42,240 nucleotides of DNA, taken from NCBI GenBank assembly GCA_947167635.1, contig CAMVIT010000025.1:1-42240 (forward strand), read 5' to 3'. Within the stretch, counting starts at the first letter, position 1; each line of letters opens with the position of its first letter. This stretch comes from F23-D06 sp947167635. GTDB lineage: Bacteria; Bacteroidota; Bacteroidia; Bacteroidales; WCHB1-69. Positions 7,133 to 15,044 of the stretch are shown one piece after another. The notes under the pieces were generated by a model, which had not been told where the DNA came from, made no database searches, and saw only the letters and a list, made by a program, of their open reading frames with translations. Made by a program: the position numbers and the translations under genes.

Positions 7133-8459
7133 TCAGAATTACAACTTTGACATGTTTTGGCATCACCTCAGTCCAATCGGGCGTTTTGTGCGAGGATGCT
7201 CCGGCTATGATGTCAACAACAATCCCGCATATCTGTTTGTGATGGATGACGGAAAGCTTTTCGTGGCCGAGCCGGGAAACACCACGAACAATCATTTGGT
7301 GACACAAGGCGACGGCTGCCTCTATCAGGATATATCTTGGGACAACAGGCACGGTGTGTTCATCGCTACCGGATCCCTCCCTATTCCTCAATCTCAATAC
7401 AGCCCGGATTTTTTTGTGGAAATTGTAAAAGTGGATTTGTCTCTCATTCCCAACCCTGTCTCACTTCCAGTTTTCCACTATACAATCCATGACCAGAATG
7501 CACTGGGGCGAGGGGAGAACCAAACACTACATGCACAGATTGATAACAACCATCTGGTGGTCTATCATGATTTGCGTAAAGAAAGCAGTGATGTCCTCTG
7601 GTTGACACTTGTGCGCAATTTTTATTCAGTCAATCCTTACGTTATCAACAGTCGTCATTTCGAAATCCCAGCACATAAATTGTTCGCTTTGGACATGGTG
7701 TACGACACCCGGAACAGACGAATTAACCTGCTGACGCAGCTGATATATTGTTATACTGATGCATGGCCTCTGCAATTGTCCCAAGTAAACCCCCACACTC
7801 TGATGGGGATGAAAACGATTCAAATAGACGGCGGATACGGGATAAATGCTCCGTGCCCCAGTGAGGCGGACCCAAACATCTCCATTTATAGCACCACGTT
7901 GGACATGAACAGGCTGTCATTCAATTATCACAATCCCCATGGATCCGTCTTGGCATCGGGAGTGGACTATTCGGCTACCGCTATCCTGACCGAGACCTAC
8001 GATGTGTCCTTTTCCACCTGCGATTATCAATTGCCTATTTCGGAAAATGCCGCAAACCCTGTGTTGTCTTCCTTTTATTCCATACCCTCCGTTACTTCTA
8101 TCTCATTGCAGGATTATCATGATGGACTTTTAGATGATCTATCCTCTGCGTACATTTTGTGTTTAGACCCCAATGCATATTCCAACCGACAGGCCAACCA
8201 ATCCCCGAAGGCATTTTCTGTAGATACAGATACGTTGATAAGATCCGAAGTGACCGTTATAGACAATCGATGGTTCGTCTGCAATGGCTTTGAAGGGGAA
8301 ACGACCGTCAGACTTTATGATTTGGCGGGGAAAACGGTTTGGATGACAAAAGTGAAGCCCGGCATTCAGAATTTGTTGCCAAACTTACACGGTGTGTATC
8401 TCATGCAGACCTTAGACAATAGCACCCATCATGCAGTATGTAAGATCATTTTGCCTTAA
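7080..8459 (+). CDS. C-terminal part of the frameshifted secreted protein, with T9SS type A sorting domain
   Basis: About 459 codons from the ATG at 7080; the true join to the upstream frame is probably near 7120. It has no signal peptide of its own. Most of it is beta-rich sequence of unknown function (residues about 20-370). The last about 75 residues fit a T9SS type A sorting domain: a VRLYDLAGKTVW strand, an HGVYLMQT strand and a terminal KIILP. With 6776-7132 it would make a protein of roughly 565 residues exported by Sec and T9SS. Third codon positions are less GC-rich than in surrounding genes. The stop lies 13 bases before the start of the next cargo gene, which suggests co-transcription. 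Confidence 0.72.
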   Translation: MVTWILATIHGTLSMIIDQNYNFDMFWHHLSPIGRFVRGCSGYDVNNNPAYLFVMDDGKLFVAEPGNTTNNHLVTQGDGCLYQDISWDNRHGVFIATGSLPIPQSQYSPDFFVEIVKVDLSLIPNPVSLPVFHYTIHDQNALGRGENQTLHAQIDNNHLVVYHDLRKESSDVLWLTLVRNFYSVNPYVINSRHFEIPAHKLFALDMVYDTRNRRINLLTQLIYCYTDAWPLQLSQVNPHTLMGMKTIQIDGGYGINAPCPSEADPNISIYSTTLDMNRLSFNYHNPHGSVLASGVDYSATAILTETYDVSFSTCDYQLPISENAANPVLSSFYSIPSVTSISLQDYHDGLLDDLSSAYILCLDPNAYSNRQANQSPKAFSVDTDTLIRSEVTVIDNRWFVCNGFEGETTVRLYDLAGKTVWMTKVKPGIQNLLPNLHGVYLMQTLDNSTHHAVCKIILP

Positions 8460-8472
8460 TCCGATCTTTGTG

Positions 8473-11379
8473 ATGCGCCGTTTGATAAAAATAGTATGCC
8501 TGCTTTGCGGTTTACTTTCCTCCTTGACCGCCCTCGCTCAAAACGACCTCCCTTGGGGACGCGATTTCTGGGTGGTGGTGCCCTACGACGCTGTTTTCAT
8601 TGGGGATTCCGTATCTCTCTACATCATCGGTGACACGGCCTGTACTGGCTATGTGGAGAATAGTTTCTACAACTATCACGTGAATTTCAACGTGATTCCC
8701 GGAGTTCCGACCATTGTGAAAGTACCTATGTCTGTCGTGTCTGTTTGTTGCGACCATAATAATATTAGTATTATTTGGTCATCCCATAACTATCAAGCAC
8801 TCTGCTTCACCCATCAACACGGTATATTTGTTAAAACAAACCGTTCCGTAGGGGTGTATCTGCAGTATGTCAGCAGCCTCAATCCCTCCTCCAGCACATT
8901 GCTCTCCCCCTTTTCTTGCGAGTATCCGACTCCTTATACATACGCCCCTCTCTCTTGCGACCAAAGTATCTCCACATACAAGACACCCGTTTACCCTCTT
9001 CAATATATGTCCTTAACCCATCAATTGGATTTGGATTTTGCTTCGTCAAACAATAGCGCACATCATTTGAACCATGCTTTTTTCTGGATAGGGATAACAG
9101 CCAAGGAGGACAGCACCGTGATTTACGCGCACCGTATTATGCTCAGCTCCCCGGGTGGTGTTTTAGAGGACACGTTTGCCTTGTACCATGCAGGCGAATC
9201 CGTGGTAATTCCTCTTCTTTTTTCAACTGATTTTAGTTTTAAGACAAATTGTAAAAGTGTGTCCAGTTATTATTTTGAGACACCACAATTGTCCTCACTT
9301 ATTCTGGCTTATCGAATAGGAGTGGGGGTGACGCACCCTCCGTGCTGGCTTATTCCATTATGCAGATTATCCCAGCTTTACCAGGGACGCGACTATCTGT
9401 GCAAGAAGTTGTCGAACAACAGATTTGACAAAGGGGTAGCTATGGGAGGAAGTTCTCTTACTCCAGGGTTAAACAACGACAGCATCGTGGCTGCTTTTTT
9501 GTATAATGAATACCATCCTGTTTACTCGCTGGATAATTTTGACTATAGATTAGTCCACAACATACGGGGACTGCTCACAGGCAATCACCATCCCTATTTT
9601 GGCGACACCACTCACTATGTGGATGTGCCCTATACGTTTATCCGTTCACAATCACCAAGGTTTTATGATCAGGCTATAGGTCCTGCCTATCTCGTTGCCA
9701 AACAAGGGCGGCCTGTTTCCCATACCCAATACGGAATAACCTCACACTATCAAGGTTGCAGCCAAGACATTATGCATCACTCACTCACCTTCCAGCCCGC
9801 CGAGCGGATGGTGAAGCGTTGGGTTTACCCCACCACGCGCGACAACCTCAAGCGCACAATCGTCACCGCCGCCGGCGACACCGTCTTCGTGCCCTGCGAC
9901 TCCCTCTATGTGGATGTGCAGATCTACACCCACGCCGACGGCATCGGCAGCACCTACTTCAACGGGCAGCTCATCCCTGCCTCCGCCTTCGACACCTTCC
10001 CCAGAACCAACGGCGAATACTGGGTCACACAGCTCCACTTCTACAACAGCGACATCCCCGAACTCATCCGCATCGAGAATGAGCACAAGTTCTCTGCTTA
10101 CGTGGACGAGTTCGGCTATGATGTGGGGCCCGCGCCCGCCGGACACACGGAGATAGACGACATCACCTACCTATACTACTATCACAGCGGCGCTGCCGGC
10201 TGCTACAGTGCCGAAGCCTATCAGGACAACTTCTCCGGCCTCAGCCTCCACAACGGCGACACCGTCTATCGCTGCATCGGCGACACATTGCACCTCAGGG
10301 TGGAGCACAACCTCGACTCCGTGCCGATAGAATGGATCTACAACGGTGACTCCTATATGGTCAACGCAAATTCGGAACTCAACTTCCCGCTGCTGCAGAC
10401 AGACACCCTTGCCGTGCAGCTCGTCTTCCACTACGACTTCTGCCCCGACACCAGCACCACCTTCGTGGTGGTGGTGCCCCCGCCCGTCTTGGAGGTGTGC
10501 CGCGACACCACTCTCTGTCGCGGGGCGCAGCTCTCCGTGCAACAGCCCAACGTCATCAGCTACCGGTGGAGTGACGGCTCCTTCGGCCCCGCCATCACCG
10601 TTGACAGCGCGGGCACATACTCCGTCACCGTCACCAACCTCGGCTGCACTGCCGAAAGCGACGAGTTCACCGTCGGGGTGTATCCGCAATCGTCGGTGGA
10701 GTTCGGCGACGACAGCACCCTCTGCGATCTGGCCACCCTCCTTTTGGATGCCGCACAGTCGCACCCCGCCACCTACGAGTGGCAGGACCACAGCACCAAC
10801 ACCACCTATCTCGTCATCCATGACGGCGAGTACTGGGTGGTGGTCACCGACCACTGCCTCGGGGCCTCCGACACAATCGCCGTGGAGTACCTCCACGACT
10901 TCGATGTCAGCCTCGGCACCGACACCACCCTCTGCGAGGGCGACGAGCTGGTGCTCACCGCCGACCTGCCTTTCTGCACCTACCGCTGGCAGGACGGCAG
11001 CGCCGAGCCGCTCTATGTGGTGCGCCAGCCCGGCATCTACAGCGTCACCGCCACCAACTTCTGCCACTCCCACAGCGGCGACATCGACATCGCGTACGAG
11101 CCCTGCGCGCAGGAGCTTTGGGTGCCCAACAGCTTCACCCCCAACGGCGACGGCCTCAACGACCGCTTCGTGCCCGTCTTCAGCTACCCTGGCGAGGTCA
11201 GGCACTTCGAGATGATGGTCTATGACCGCTGGGGCTCGATGGTCTTCCTCACCACGGACATGGATGCAGGCTGGGACGGCGGCGACCTGCCGGAAGGGTT
11301 GTACGTCTGGGTGATCCGCTACAGGAACGCGCGGGAGGAGATGAGGGTTGAGAAGGGGAATGTGGTTTTGATGAGATAA
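8473..11379 (+). CDS. Large secreted protein with Ig-like repeats and T9SS type B (gliding motility-associated) C-terminal domain
   Basis: 968 residues from the ATG at 8473, preferred over 8431 because it opens straight into a signal peptide (Arg-Arg-Leu-Ile-Lys, hydrophobic core, Ala-Leu-Ala-Gln at about 23) and avoids overlap. Residues about 24-600 begin LPWGRDFWVVVPYD and loosely recall the IgGFc-binding N-terminal family; this is tentative. Three Ig/PKD-like modules of about 69 residues start near 674, 742 and 812, each with a DTTLC-type strand, an (E/R)W(Q/S)D motif and a Tyr-x-Val-x-x-(T/D) end. Residues 883-968 are the gliding motility-associated C-terminal domain, with NSFTPNGDGLNDRF and a DRWG motif, a T9SS type B signal. 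Likely cell-surface or released; adhesion is inferred. Base composition rises sharply in GC from about 9780. Confidence 0.88.
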   Translation: MRRLIKIVCLLCGLLSSLTALAQNDLPWGRDFWVVVPYDAVFIGDSVSLYIIGDTACTGYVENSFYNYHVNFNVIPGVPTIVKVPMSVVSVCCDHNNISIIWSSHNYQALCFTHQHGIFVKTNRSVGVYLQYVSSLNPSSSTLLSPFSCEYPTPYTYAPLSCDQSISTYKTPVYPLQYMSLTHQLDLDFASSNNSAHHLNHAFFWIGITAKEDSTVIYAHRIMLSSPGGVLEDTFALYHAGESVVIPLLFSTDFSFKTNCKSVSSYYFETPQLSSLILAYRIGVGVTHPPCWLIPLCRLSQLYQGRDYLCKKLSNNRFDKGVAMGGSSLTPGLNNDSIVAAFLYNEYHPVYSLDNFDYRLVHNIRGLLTGNHHPYFGDTTHYVDVPYTFIRSQSPRFYDQAIGPAYLVAKQGRPVSHTQYGITSHYQGCSQDIMHHSLTFQPAERMVKRWVYPTTRDNLKRTIVTAAGDTVFVPCDSLYVDVQIYTHADGIGSTYFNGQLIPASAFDTFPRTNGEYWVTQLHFYNSDIPELIRIENEHKFSAYVDEFGYDVGPAPAGHTEIDDITYLYYYHSGAAGCYSAEAYQDNFSGLSLHNGDTVYRCIGDTLHLRVEHNLDSVPIEWIYNGDSYMVNANSELNFPLLQTDTLAVQLVFHYDFCPDTSTTFVVVVPPPVLEVCRDTTLCRGAQLSVQQPNVISYRWSDGSFGPAITVDSAGTYSVTVTNLGCTAESDEFTVGVYPQSSVEFGDDSTLCDLATLLLDAAQSHPATYEWQDHSTNTTYLVIHDGEYWVVVTDHCLGASDTIAVEYLHDFDVSLGTDTTLCEGDELVLTADLPFCTYRWQDGSAEPLYVVRQPGIYSVTATNFCHSHSGDIDIAYEPCAQELWVPNSFTPNGDGLNDRFVPVFSYPGEVRHFEMMVYDRWGSMVFLTTDMDAGWDGGDLPEGLYVWVIRYRNAREEMRVEKGNVVLMR

Positions 11380-11380
11380 T

Positions 11381-11414
11381 AGTTAAAAGTTAAGAGTTAA
11401 AGCTAATGGCCAAC
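11381..11414 (+). repeat. Heptamer tandem repeats after the T9SS cargo gene
   Basis: AGTTAAA, AGTTAAG, AGTTAAA (11381-11401) then GCTAAT and GGCCAAC (11402-11414). Same families, order and strand as 6425-6475, so the two arrays form direct repeats about 5 kb apart around the cargo locus. Confidence 0.75.
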
Positions 11415-11415
11415 A

Positions 11416-11558
11416 GCCTCGGAGAGGCGCAACGCACGAAGTGCAATTAACACCATACAAGCCGTCAGGCGCAGTGTGGTGATGGCGGCAACAACACGCT
11501 ACGAGGCATCTCGGAGAGATGCGATGTGCGATTATGTCCGCAGGCCTTTAGGTCTGCG
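11416..11558. repeat. Cluster of four small intergenic hairpins
   Basis: GCCTC-GGA-GAGGC at 11416-11428; GCAC-GAA-GTGC at 11434-11444; GCATCTC-GGA-GAGATGC at 11506-11522; and an 8-pair stem with loop TTTA at 11539-11558 that can extend through ATGTC (11534-11538) and GACAT (11561-11565). No T-runs follow. The sequences differ, but stem length and loop are shared. An open frame overlapping them (11476-11667) has no protein-like features. The whole gap 11380-11853 holds only these repeats and the padR promoter. Confidence 0.7.
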
Positions 11559-11647
11559 AAGACATGTGTGTGTGGCATATTTAGCCGAAGAAACGACAAT
11601 AGAAAGGGCAATTTGCTATTGTCGATGCAAATTGCAAATGACCAACG

Positions 11648-11682
11648 GGCTAATGGCTAACGGCTAATGGCCAATGGCTAAT
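11648..11682 (+). repeat. Five tandem GGCYAAY heptamers
   Basis: GGCTAAT, GGCTAAC, GGCTAAT, GGCCAAT, GGCTAAT in uninterrupted 7-base register. The same word occurs in shorter runs at 6456-6475 and 11402-11414. Confidence 0.85.
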
Positions 11683-11716
11683 GCCGGGTGCCTCGCCGCG
11701 AAACGGGTGCGTTTGT

Positions 11717-11775
11717 CCCGCCGCCGCGCCGGCACGCCCAAATAAAAAAGATGATTTGTGCCAGTAGGTGTATAA
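11717..11775 (+). repeat. Dispersed intergenic repeat, copy B
   Basis: 11717-11743 is identical to 134-160, and TGATTTGTGCCA at 11752-11763 equals 184-195. The left inverted-repeat arm present in copy A is not conserved here. It lies upstream of the padR promoter, as copy A lies upstream of the DUF4476 promoter. Confidence 0.7.
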
Positions 11776-11803
11776 TTTTTTTTCGTTTTTTTAGTATTTT
11801 GCA

Positions 11804-11833
11804 TTGCAAGGTATTATAAAAAATGTATATTTG
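11804..11833 (+). promoter_or_regulatory. Promoter TTG-N19-TATATTTG for padR
   Basis: TTG at 11804-11806 and TATATTTG at 11826-11833, spaced 19 bases, 20 bases upstream of the padR ATG. Confidence 0.6.
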
Positions 11834-11853
11834 CCGCGCAAAAAAATAATGTT

Positions 11854-12207
11854 ATGGCAATATCAACTGAAAACATCACGTCACAAATGCGCAAGGGTAT
11901 CCTTGAGTATTGCATCTTGCTTATTATCAACAAGAAACCCGTTTATGTGTCGGACATCATCTCGGAGCTGAAGGAGGCTCACCTCATCGTGGTGGAGGGC
12001 ACGCTGTATCCGCTGCTTTCGCGCTTGAAGAATGGCGGACTGCTCTCTTACCAATGGCAAGAGTCTATGCAGGGGCCGCCTCGTAAGTATTATGAACTGA
12101 CGGATGCGGGTCGTTCTTTCCTCCAAGAGCTGGAGAATGCCTGGAACGACATCAGGCACACCATCGAGAAGATCAGCGTTGACAGCACCATTGTTGTCGC
12201 ACAGTAG
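11854..12207 (+). CDS. PadR family transcriptional regulator
   Basis: 117 residues. A winged-helix PadR domain fills the protein: helix MRKGILEYCILLIINKKPVY, recognition segment VVEGTLYPLLSRLKNGGLL, wing RKYYELTDAGRSF, then a C-terminal dimerisation helix. PadR proteins are usually repressors that respond to small molecules or act with a membrane partner. The gene is followed after 32 bases by a PspC-domain membrane protein, a pairing often seen in Bacteroidota, so it probably controls its own operon. No operator palindrome is obvious near the promoter. Confidence 0.93.
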   Translation: MAISTENITSQMRKGILEYCILLIINKKPVYVSDIISELKEAHLIVVEGTLYPLLSRLKNGGLLSYQWQESMQGPPRKYYELTDAGRSFLQELENAWNDIRHTIEKISVDSTIVVAQ

Positions 12208-12239
12208 TTTATGAATCAAGAACAAAAAAACATATTACA

Positions 12240-13340
12240 ATGAAAAAAACATTGACAATCAACTTGAGTGGTATGGTCTTCAATATTGATGAGGATGCCT
12301 ACCACAAACTGAACAATTACTTGGCGGAATTGGGCCATCATTTTCCTGAAAGTGAGCGCGAGGAGATCATGAACGACATTGAGGCGCGCATTGCGGAGCT
12401 TTTCAACCAAAAGTTGCAGCATCGCAACGTGGTGGAGATCAAGGATGTGGAGGAGGTGATCGAGACGCTTGGCACGCCCAACCAGTTCGCGGACGAGGAT
12501 GCCAAGTCGGGTGGGGGAGAGAGTGCTCCCAAAGATGCCGCGATGGGACAGCCGGGTCGTGGCCCGCGGCGCAAGTTCTACCGCGATGGCAGCAACAAAC
12601 GTCTTGGCGGCGTGGCTGCCGGCATCGCGGCCTATCTCGATTGGGACGTGACTTTGGTGCGCGTGCTGCTCCTTCTGTTGCTCGTCATCAGCGTGGGATG
12701 GACGTTCTTGGGCTATGTCTTGGTCTGGATTATCGCCCCAGAAGCTACAAGTGTTTCGCAACAACTTGAAATGCAAGGTGTTGAACCTACTATTGACAAT
12801 ATTCGCAACTTCAAGTCCAAGGACGATTCGCAAGAGCGACACAGTAACAACGCATTGGGCACTGTCGCCAAAATAGTGTTGGTCGTTTTCTTGGCTTTCG
12901 TGGGCATATCGCTTTTGTCAGGTGTGCTGGGCGTCTTCGCGGCCCTTTGCCTGCTGTTGTTCGACATGCTGCCGGGACTGGCCTTCGGTACATGGGAAGT
13001 GATTCTGCTCGTCAGCGTCATCCTCTTCCTGCTGATTCCAGCCATTGCCTTGGTGATGCTTTGCGTGCGTCTTTTCAGCCGTGACTCCAGAATTCCATCA
13101 TGGTCTTTGTGGACCATGTTCGTGCTCTTCCTGGCGAGTATTGTCACGATGATTGTGTCGGGTGTGAACGTGGCCCGGAAATACGACTACGGCCATTGGA
13201 GAAATTGGGACGAAGAGCGTGTGGAGCGGTATTGGGCACAACCGAAGCCTAAGGCCATTGAGCCTGATACGTATCAATGGCAGGATTCCGAGGGAACTGC
13301 CGACACGTTGGATTTCAAGGAAGCTGAAACTGAAATTTAG
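12240..13340 (+). CDS. PspC domain membrane protein with N-terminal HAAS-like domain
   Basis: 366 residues. Residues 1-85 (INLSGMVFNIDEDAYHKL, EREEIMNDIEARIAELF) resemble the HAAS-type helical domain found with PadR regulators. A PspC domain follows at about 112-170 (FYRDGSNKRLGGVAAGIAAY, first membrane helix, GYVLVWIIAPEA). Three or so further membrane helices lie between about 205 and 310, with a charged C-terminal tail. An inner-membrane sensor of envelope stress is plausible and inferred from PspC. It is paired with padR upstream. Its TAG stop interlocks with the TAA of the convergent FISUMP gene at 13337-13340. Confidence 0.88.
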   Translation: MKKTLTINLSGMVFNIDEDAYHKLNNYLAELGHHFPESEREEIMNDIEARIAELFNQKLQHRNVVEIKDVEEVIETLGTPNQFADEDAKSGGGESAPKDAAMGQPGRGPRRKFYRDGSNKRLGGVAAGIAAYLDWDVTLVRVLLLLLLVISVGWTFLGYVLVWIIAPEATSVSQQLEMQGVEPTIDNIRNFKSKDDSQERHSNNALGTVAKIVLVVFLAFVGISLLSGVLGVFAALCLLLFDMLPGLAFGTWEVILLVSVILFLLIPAIALVMLCVRLFSRDSRIPSWSLWTMFVLFLASIVTMIVSGVNVARKYDYGHWRNWDEERVERYWAQPKPKAIEPDTYQWQDSEGTADTLDFKEAETEI

Positions 13341-14074
13341 CGGTCCGAGTTGGTGAGCTGCTCTTCCGGCTCGTCCTTCAGGCATCTGACGGAGCGCCCG
13401 TAGCACTTATAGTCCAAGATGTTGTAGCAATCGCTGTTGTAGCTGAAGAGGCCGCAGCCCCATGCATTTTGGCGGTCGTAGGTGGTGGCGCTCCAGAAGT
13501 AGGCGTAGTTGCCGGTGTGGCGAAGTCCCTCCTCGGTGTAGATGCCGGCGGGGATGGCGCCAAAACCGCTCACCTGTTCCGCAATGACAGGCTTGATCCA
13601 TTTGGATGTATGGCATTTCATCACCGCACCGGCCTTGTTGGAGCCGCCTAACGACTCGAGCAACAAAGCCCATTCGTCGCTGGACGGGATATGCCAGCCC
13701 GATGGGCAGATGCCGCGATGCTGCTTCTCGGTGTGAAAAAAGCTGTACTCGTTGATGTTCAGGTCCATAGCCGCCGACCAGTTGTAGAGATTGCCGTAGG
13801 ACGCGTCGCGGATGGCGACGAAATAGGATTTATAGACCGGCCTGTCTTGGTAAAAAACCGGATTCCGCACCCAATCCTTGCCGGAGGGCGAGGACATGCA
13901 GCGCATGTTCTCCGCCATCCAACATTGCGGGCCAAACTGGACTGTCGCATACACATTTCCTTCGTGATCGGTGACAGTGGGTGCATCTTCGCACGGAATG
14001 CCAAAGATGCCGTTCTGTCCCATAACAATTTGAGAGATAATGAGTAGCAGTAATGTGTAGAGCAGTTTTTTCAT
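13337..14074 (-). CDS. Secreted FISUMP-domain protein (Fibrobacter succinogenes major paralogous domain)
   Basis: 245 residues. The start at 14074 was chosen because it opens a signal peptide (Met-Lys-Lys, hydrophobic run, Val-Met-Gly-Gln at about 20) and follows a promoter box; the longer upstream frame has no such support. The domain pattern is clear: TVTDHEGNVYATVQFGPQCW, MAENMR, NLYNWSAAM, CPSGWHIPSSDEWALL, YFWSATTYD, RSVRCLKD. FISUMP domains occur on surface or secreted proteins of Bacteroidota and Fibrobacterota, and their function is unproven. I see no T9SS signal, so a periplasmic or outer-surface location is open. Convergent with, and overlapping by stop codons, the PspC gene. Confidence 0.88.
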   Translation of the reverse strand: MKKLLYTLLLLIISQIVMGQNGIFGIPCEDAPTVTDHEGNVYATVQFGPQCWMAENMRCMSSPSGKDWVRNPVFYQDRPVYKSYFVAIRDASYGNLYNWSAAMDLNINEYSFFHTEKQHRGICPSGWHIPSSDEWALLLESLGGSNKAGAVMKCHTSKWIKPVIAEQVSGFGAIPAGIYTEEGLRHTGNYAYFWSATTYDRQNAWGCGLFSYNSDCYNILDYKCYGRSVRCLKDEPEEQLTNSDR

Positions 14075-14090
14075 CCAGTAAAACAAGCCG

Positions 14091-14098
14091 CAAAGATA
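14091..14098 (-). promoter_or_regulatory. -7 promoter box TATCTTTG (minus strand)
   Basis: Exact TAnnTTTG on the minus strand, 16 bases upstream of the FISUMP gene start. Confidence 0.55.
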
Positions 14099-14123
14099 GT
14101 AAAAAAGATGATACCTTTTTTTG

Positions 14124-14131
14124 TATTTTTG
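14124..14131 (+). promoter_or_regulatory. -7 promoter box TATTTTTG (plus strand)
   Basis: Exact match 22 bases upstream of the ATG at 14154. It faces away from the minus-strand box at 14091-14098, making a compact divergent promoter. Confidence 0.6.
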
Positions 14132-14153
14132 CCTCCAGCTAAAAGAAAATATC

Positions 14154-15017
14154 ATGCGATTCAGGAGCTTGTTATTCGGGTTTCTCTGCCTCTCCTTTTA
14201 CGGGTCTGTGCTTGGACAAAAGGACTCATTGACGTTGGTGTGCGCGCCGTGGAGTGTTGACACCATAGAAGGTGTCGTGTTGAAGACGGTGCATTTTTCA
14301 AAAGGCGAGTATTTCCATAGCAACCAGTTTATCTCCATACTGGAAATCCCTGTCGAGTCGGCGGCTTTGTTCCGGTATGCGCACGCCGCAGAGCGGACAC
14401 CCACCACTGTCATTGCCCGGCAACACGGTGCCCTGGCGGCGGTGAACGGCTCTTTTTTTGATATGGACAAGCATAATCCCGTCTGCTATCTCCGTATCGA
14501 CGGTGTGGAACTTGGTGTCAATGAGCCGGGCAAGGACACGGTGCATCGCAAATATTACCAGTATGGCACGATGGTGCTGCGCGACGGTCGTCCCGTGATA
14601 TTGCGCACCGACAGCGCGCGCCTTTGGGAACGGATGCTGCCCGACAGTAATATCATGACGGCCGGGCCGTTGTTGATTTATCAAGACTCGATGCAGCCTA
14701 TGCGCAACGATCTATCCTTTGTCAACCGGCGGCACAACCGCACGGCGGTGGGCATACGCCCCGATGGCACGGTGCTGCTGTTGGTGGTGGACGGCCGCAC
14801 ACGCCAATCGGAGGGCATGACGCTTGACGAGCTCTCCGCCACGTTGCGTTGGCTCGGTTGCTGTGATGCCCTGAATCTCGATGGCGGCGGATCTACCACA
14901 ATGTATGTCAACGGTTATCCCGACAACGGCATCGTCAACCACCCCTCCGATAATGGTCTTTACGACCACAAAGGGGAACGCGGGGTGTCGAATATCTTGT
15001 TTCTGTATCGTCGGTAG
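14154..15017 (+). CDS. Phosphodiester glycosidase family protein (NAGPA domain), secreted
   Basis: 287 residues with a signal peptide (MRFRSLLFGF core to Leu-Gly-Gln at about 22). The body matches the NAGPA/phosphodiester glycosidase domain: AAVNGSFFDM near residue 100, HNRTAVGIRPDGTVLLLVVDGR near 200, and ALNLDGGGSTTMYVNG near 240. Members of this family uncover mannose-6-phosphate in animals; bacterial versions are often linked to exopolysaccharide or cell-wall glycans, with the substrate here unknown. Periplasmic or surface. The start follows a promoter box by 22 bases. Convergent with the sigma-partner gene 27 bases downstream. Confidence 0.9.
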   Translation: MRFRSLLFGFLCLSFYGSVLGQKDSLTLVCAPWSVDTIEGVVLKTVHFSKGEYFHSNQFISILEIPVESAALFRYAHAAERTPTTVIARQHGALAAVNGSFFDMDKHNPVCYLRIDGVELGVNEPGKDTVHRKYYQYGTMVLRDGRPVILRTDSARLWERMLPDSNIMTAGPLLIYQDSMQPMRNDLSFVNRRHNRTAVGIRPDGTVLLLVVDGRTRQSEGMTLDELSATLRWLGCCDALNLDGGGSTTMYVNGYPDNGIVNHPSDNGLYDHKGERGVSNILFLYRR

Positions 15018-15044
15018 AGACGCGCGGCCGTGCGCCATGGGATA

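Noticed and set aside
10171..11215. Long frames on both strands over the 3' half of the T9SS type B gene
   Set aside because: They arise from the GC-rich third positions of the real gene; Ig-like repeats and the sorting domain support only the plus frame used.
11476..11667. 63-codon plus-strand frame in the repeat region
   Set aside because: It consists of hairpins and heptamers; no protein-like pattern and no promoter at a suitable place.
11381..11682. Possible CRISPR array
   Set aside because: The repeats are only 7 bases long and directly adjoining, without unique spacers of constant length, and no cas genes are present.
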